Positions 63,320 through 64,000 of a stretch of DNA of 64,000 bases are shown in pieces. Source of the stretch: Candidatus Pelagibacter communis (GTDB taxonomy: Bacteria; Pseudomonadota; Alphaproteobacteria; Pelagibacterales; Pelagibacteraceae); the NCBI RefSeq assembly GCF_012932795.1, contig NZ_LANA01000001.1, positions 323,649 to 387,648 of the forward strand, given 5' to 3'. How positions within the stretch are numbered: the stretch's first letter is position 1; the number at the start of each line of letters is the position of its first letter. The notes beneath the pieces were generated by a model. The model ran no database searches and was not told where the DNA came from. It saw only the letters and a program-made list of their open reading frames with translations. A program made the translations under genes and the position numbers.

Positions 63320-63905
63320 TCTTTTTAAAAGCTTTAAATCTGTGATCTATTTTATATTTTTGATATGCTTTAATTTCACCAAAGGTAATTTTTTTTCCTG
63401 TGGGTATAAAAATAGGATCGTACCCAAATCCATTCTTACCTTTAATAAAAGGTGAAATAAAACCTTCAATTTTACCGATAGAAGTGATTATTTTTTTATT
63501 TGGTCTGTAAATTGTTAAAGCACAAACAAATCTAGCTTTAATTTTTTTTTTTTTCCATTTTTTATCTTTTTTATTTAGTTCTTTAAAAACTCTATTCATT
63601 GCTTTAACAAAATCACCTTTTGCTCCACCCCACCTAGCTGAATATATTCCTGGAGCTCCACCCAAAATATCAATCTCAAGTCCAGAGTCATCAGACAAAC
63701 AAGCCATTTTGGATTTTTTAGAAAAATATTTAGCTTTAATTAAAGAGTTTTCTTCAAAGCTTTTTCCATTTTCAGTAGGACTTTTCATTTTAAAGTCTGA
63801 AGTAGAGTAAATTTTAAGATTTTTAGGTAGTAAATCCTTAATTTCTCTTAATTTTCCTAAATTATTTGTGCCTATTAATATTTCTGTAATTTTTTTCTTT
63901 AACAT
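63303..63905 (-). CDS. rdgB: XTP/dITP diphosphatase RdgB
   Basis: RdgB (RdgB/HAM1) removes deaminated purine nucleotides such as dITP and XTP. The 200-aa protein has GTNNLGKLREI, LSDDSGLEID, GAPGIYSARWGG and GYDPIFIP, all diagnostic. Neighbours hemW and rph, often next to it in alphaproteobacteria, are not in the window on this side. Confidence 0.95.
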   Translation of the reverse strand: MLKKKITEILIGTNNLGKLREIKDLLPKNLKIYSTSDFKMKSPTENGKSFEENSLIKAKYFSKKSKMACLSDDSGLEIDILGGAPGIYSARWGGAKGDFVKAMNRVFKELNKKDKKWKKKKIKARFVCALTIYRPNKKIITSIGKIEGFISPFIKGKNGFGYDPIFIPTGKKITFGEIKAYQKYKIDHRFKAFKKIKKFF

Positions 63906-63941
63906 CTAGCAATTTTTAAATTTCATACCATATAAGCACTA

Positions 63942-64000
63942 ATGGAAAAAGATCAAAACACTAATTCAGAGCCCAAAAATAATGAAACTAAAGACTTTGA
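63942..64000 (+). CDS. Start of an unidentified gene (possibly grpE)
   Basis: An ATG at 63942 opens a frame that reaches the window end after 19 codons. The peptide is acidic and hydrophilic (MEKDQNTNSEPKNN), like the disordered N-terminus of GrpE, and grpE occurs near rdgB/rph/hrcA in alphaproteobacteria. The visible part is too short to decide. It diverges from rdgB by 36 bp. Confidence 0.35.
   Translation, partial: MEKDQNTNSEPKNNETKDF

Noticed and set aside
1..64000. CRISPR arrays, insertion sequences, prophage genes, toxin-antitoxin pairs
   Set aside because: I saw no regularly spaced repeats, transposase, integrase, or phage structural genes; the gene content is core throughout.

Overview
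This window looks like a chromosomal segment of a streamlined marine alphaproteobacterium of the SAR11 / Pelagibacter type. The evidence is very low GC (roughly 30% by eye), genes that abut or overlap by a few bases, almost no mobile DNA, small intergenic gaps, and alphaproteobacterial gene order and markers (Irr, CarD, FdxA, Coq7, UbiB, a HIG1-type twin-TM protein, and the dnaA-rpsT-mutM-ubiE-ubiB-coaBC-dut neighbourhood). I see no insertion sequence, prophage or CRISPR array. Species identity is inference only.

Layout. 1-9.5 kb: glutamate synthase (gltB partial, gltD), uppP, a DMT exporter, the pyruvate dehydrogenase genes aceE-aceF (aceE carries an unusual N-terminal lipoyl domain) and an acetyl-CoA acetyltransferase. 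9.5-14.6 kb: tRNA-Arg, two very short ORFs, a thioesterase, an SUV3-like helicase, a TerB-like protein, ferredoxin fdxA and CarD, then a convergent gene for a 29-residue, extremely basic peptide with its own promoter, 5' hairpin and terminator. 14.8-23.8 kb: acyl-CoA synthetase, tRNA-Leu, yqaA-like, dsbB, coq7, HNH endonuclease, esterase, HIG1-type protein, TlpA-like protein, and argH-lptM-lysA-plsC. 23.8-33 kb: dnaN, dnaA, rpsT, mutM on the minus strand, diverging from ubiE-ubiB-coaBC-dut-thiF/moeB-SH3 protein. 33-40 kb: DUF3501 / Fe-S oxidoreductase / rubrerythrin and irr, diverging from fabA-fabB-fabI-sulP.

40-58.4 kb is a long minus-strand block (murJ-trpS-nfu ... tsaB-fur-miaB-phoH-ybeY-lnt-metK-nusA-infB-rbfA-rpsO-pnp). 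It follows the order known from larger alphaproteobacterial genomes, but several expected members (usp, rimI, corC, trmB, rimP, truB) are missing at tight junctions, and one two-gene cell-wall module is inserted. 58.4-64 kb: malic enzyme maeB, a BON lipoprotein, rsmI, an LpoA-like protein, rdgB, and the start of one more gene (perhaps grpE).

Functionally the window is core housekeeping: central carbon entry (PDH, malic enzyme), nitrogen assimilation, lysine and arginine synthesis, fatty-acid synthesis, ubiquinone, translation and RNA decay, replication initiation, envelope building, and iron/peroxide control (Irr, Fur, rubrerythrin). The most interesting new-looking items are the basic-peptide gene, the lipoyl-AceE fusion, a Trp-Trp leader-like short ORF before the helicase, Irr-box-like palindromes at irr/fabA and next to the rubrerythrin promoter, a terminator sitting directly in front of nusA, and dyads upstream of gltD and dnaA.
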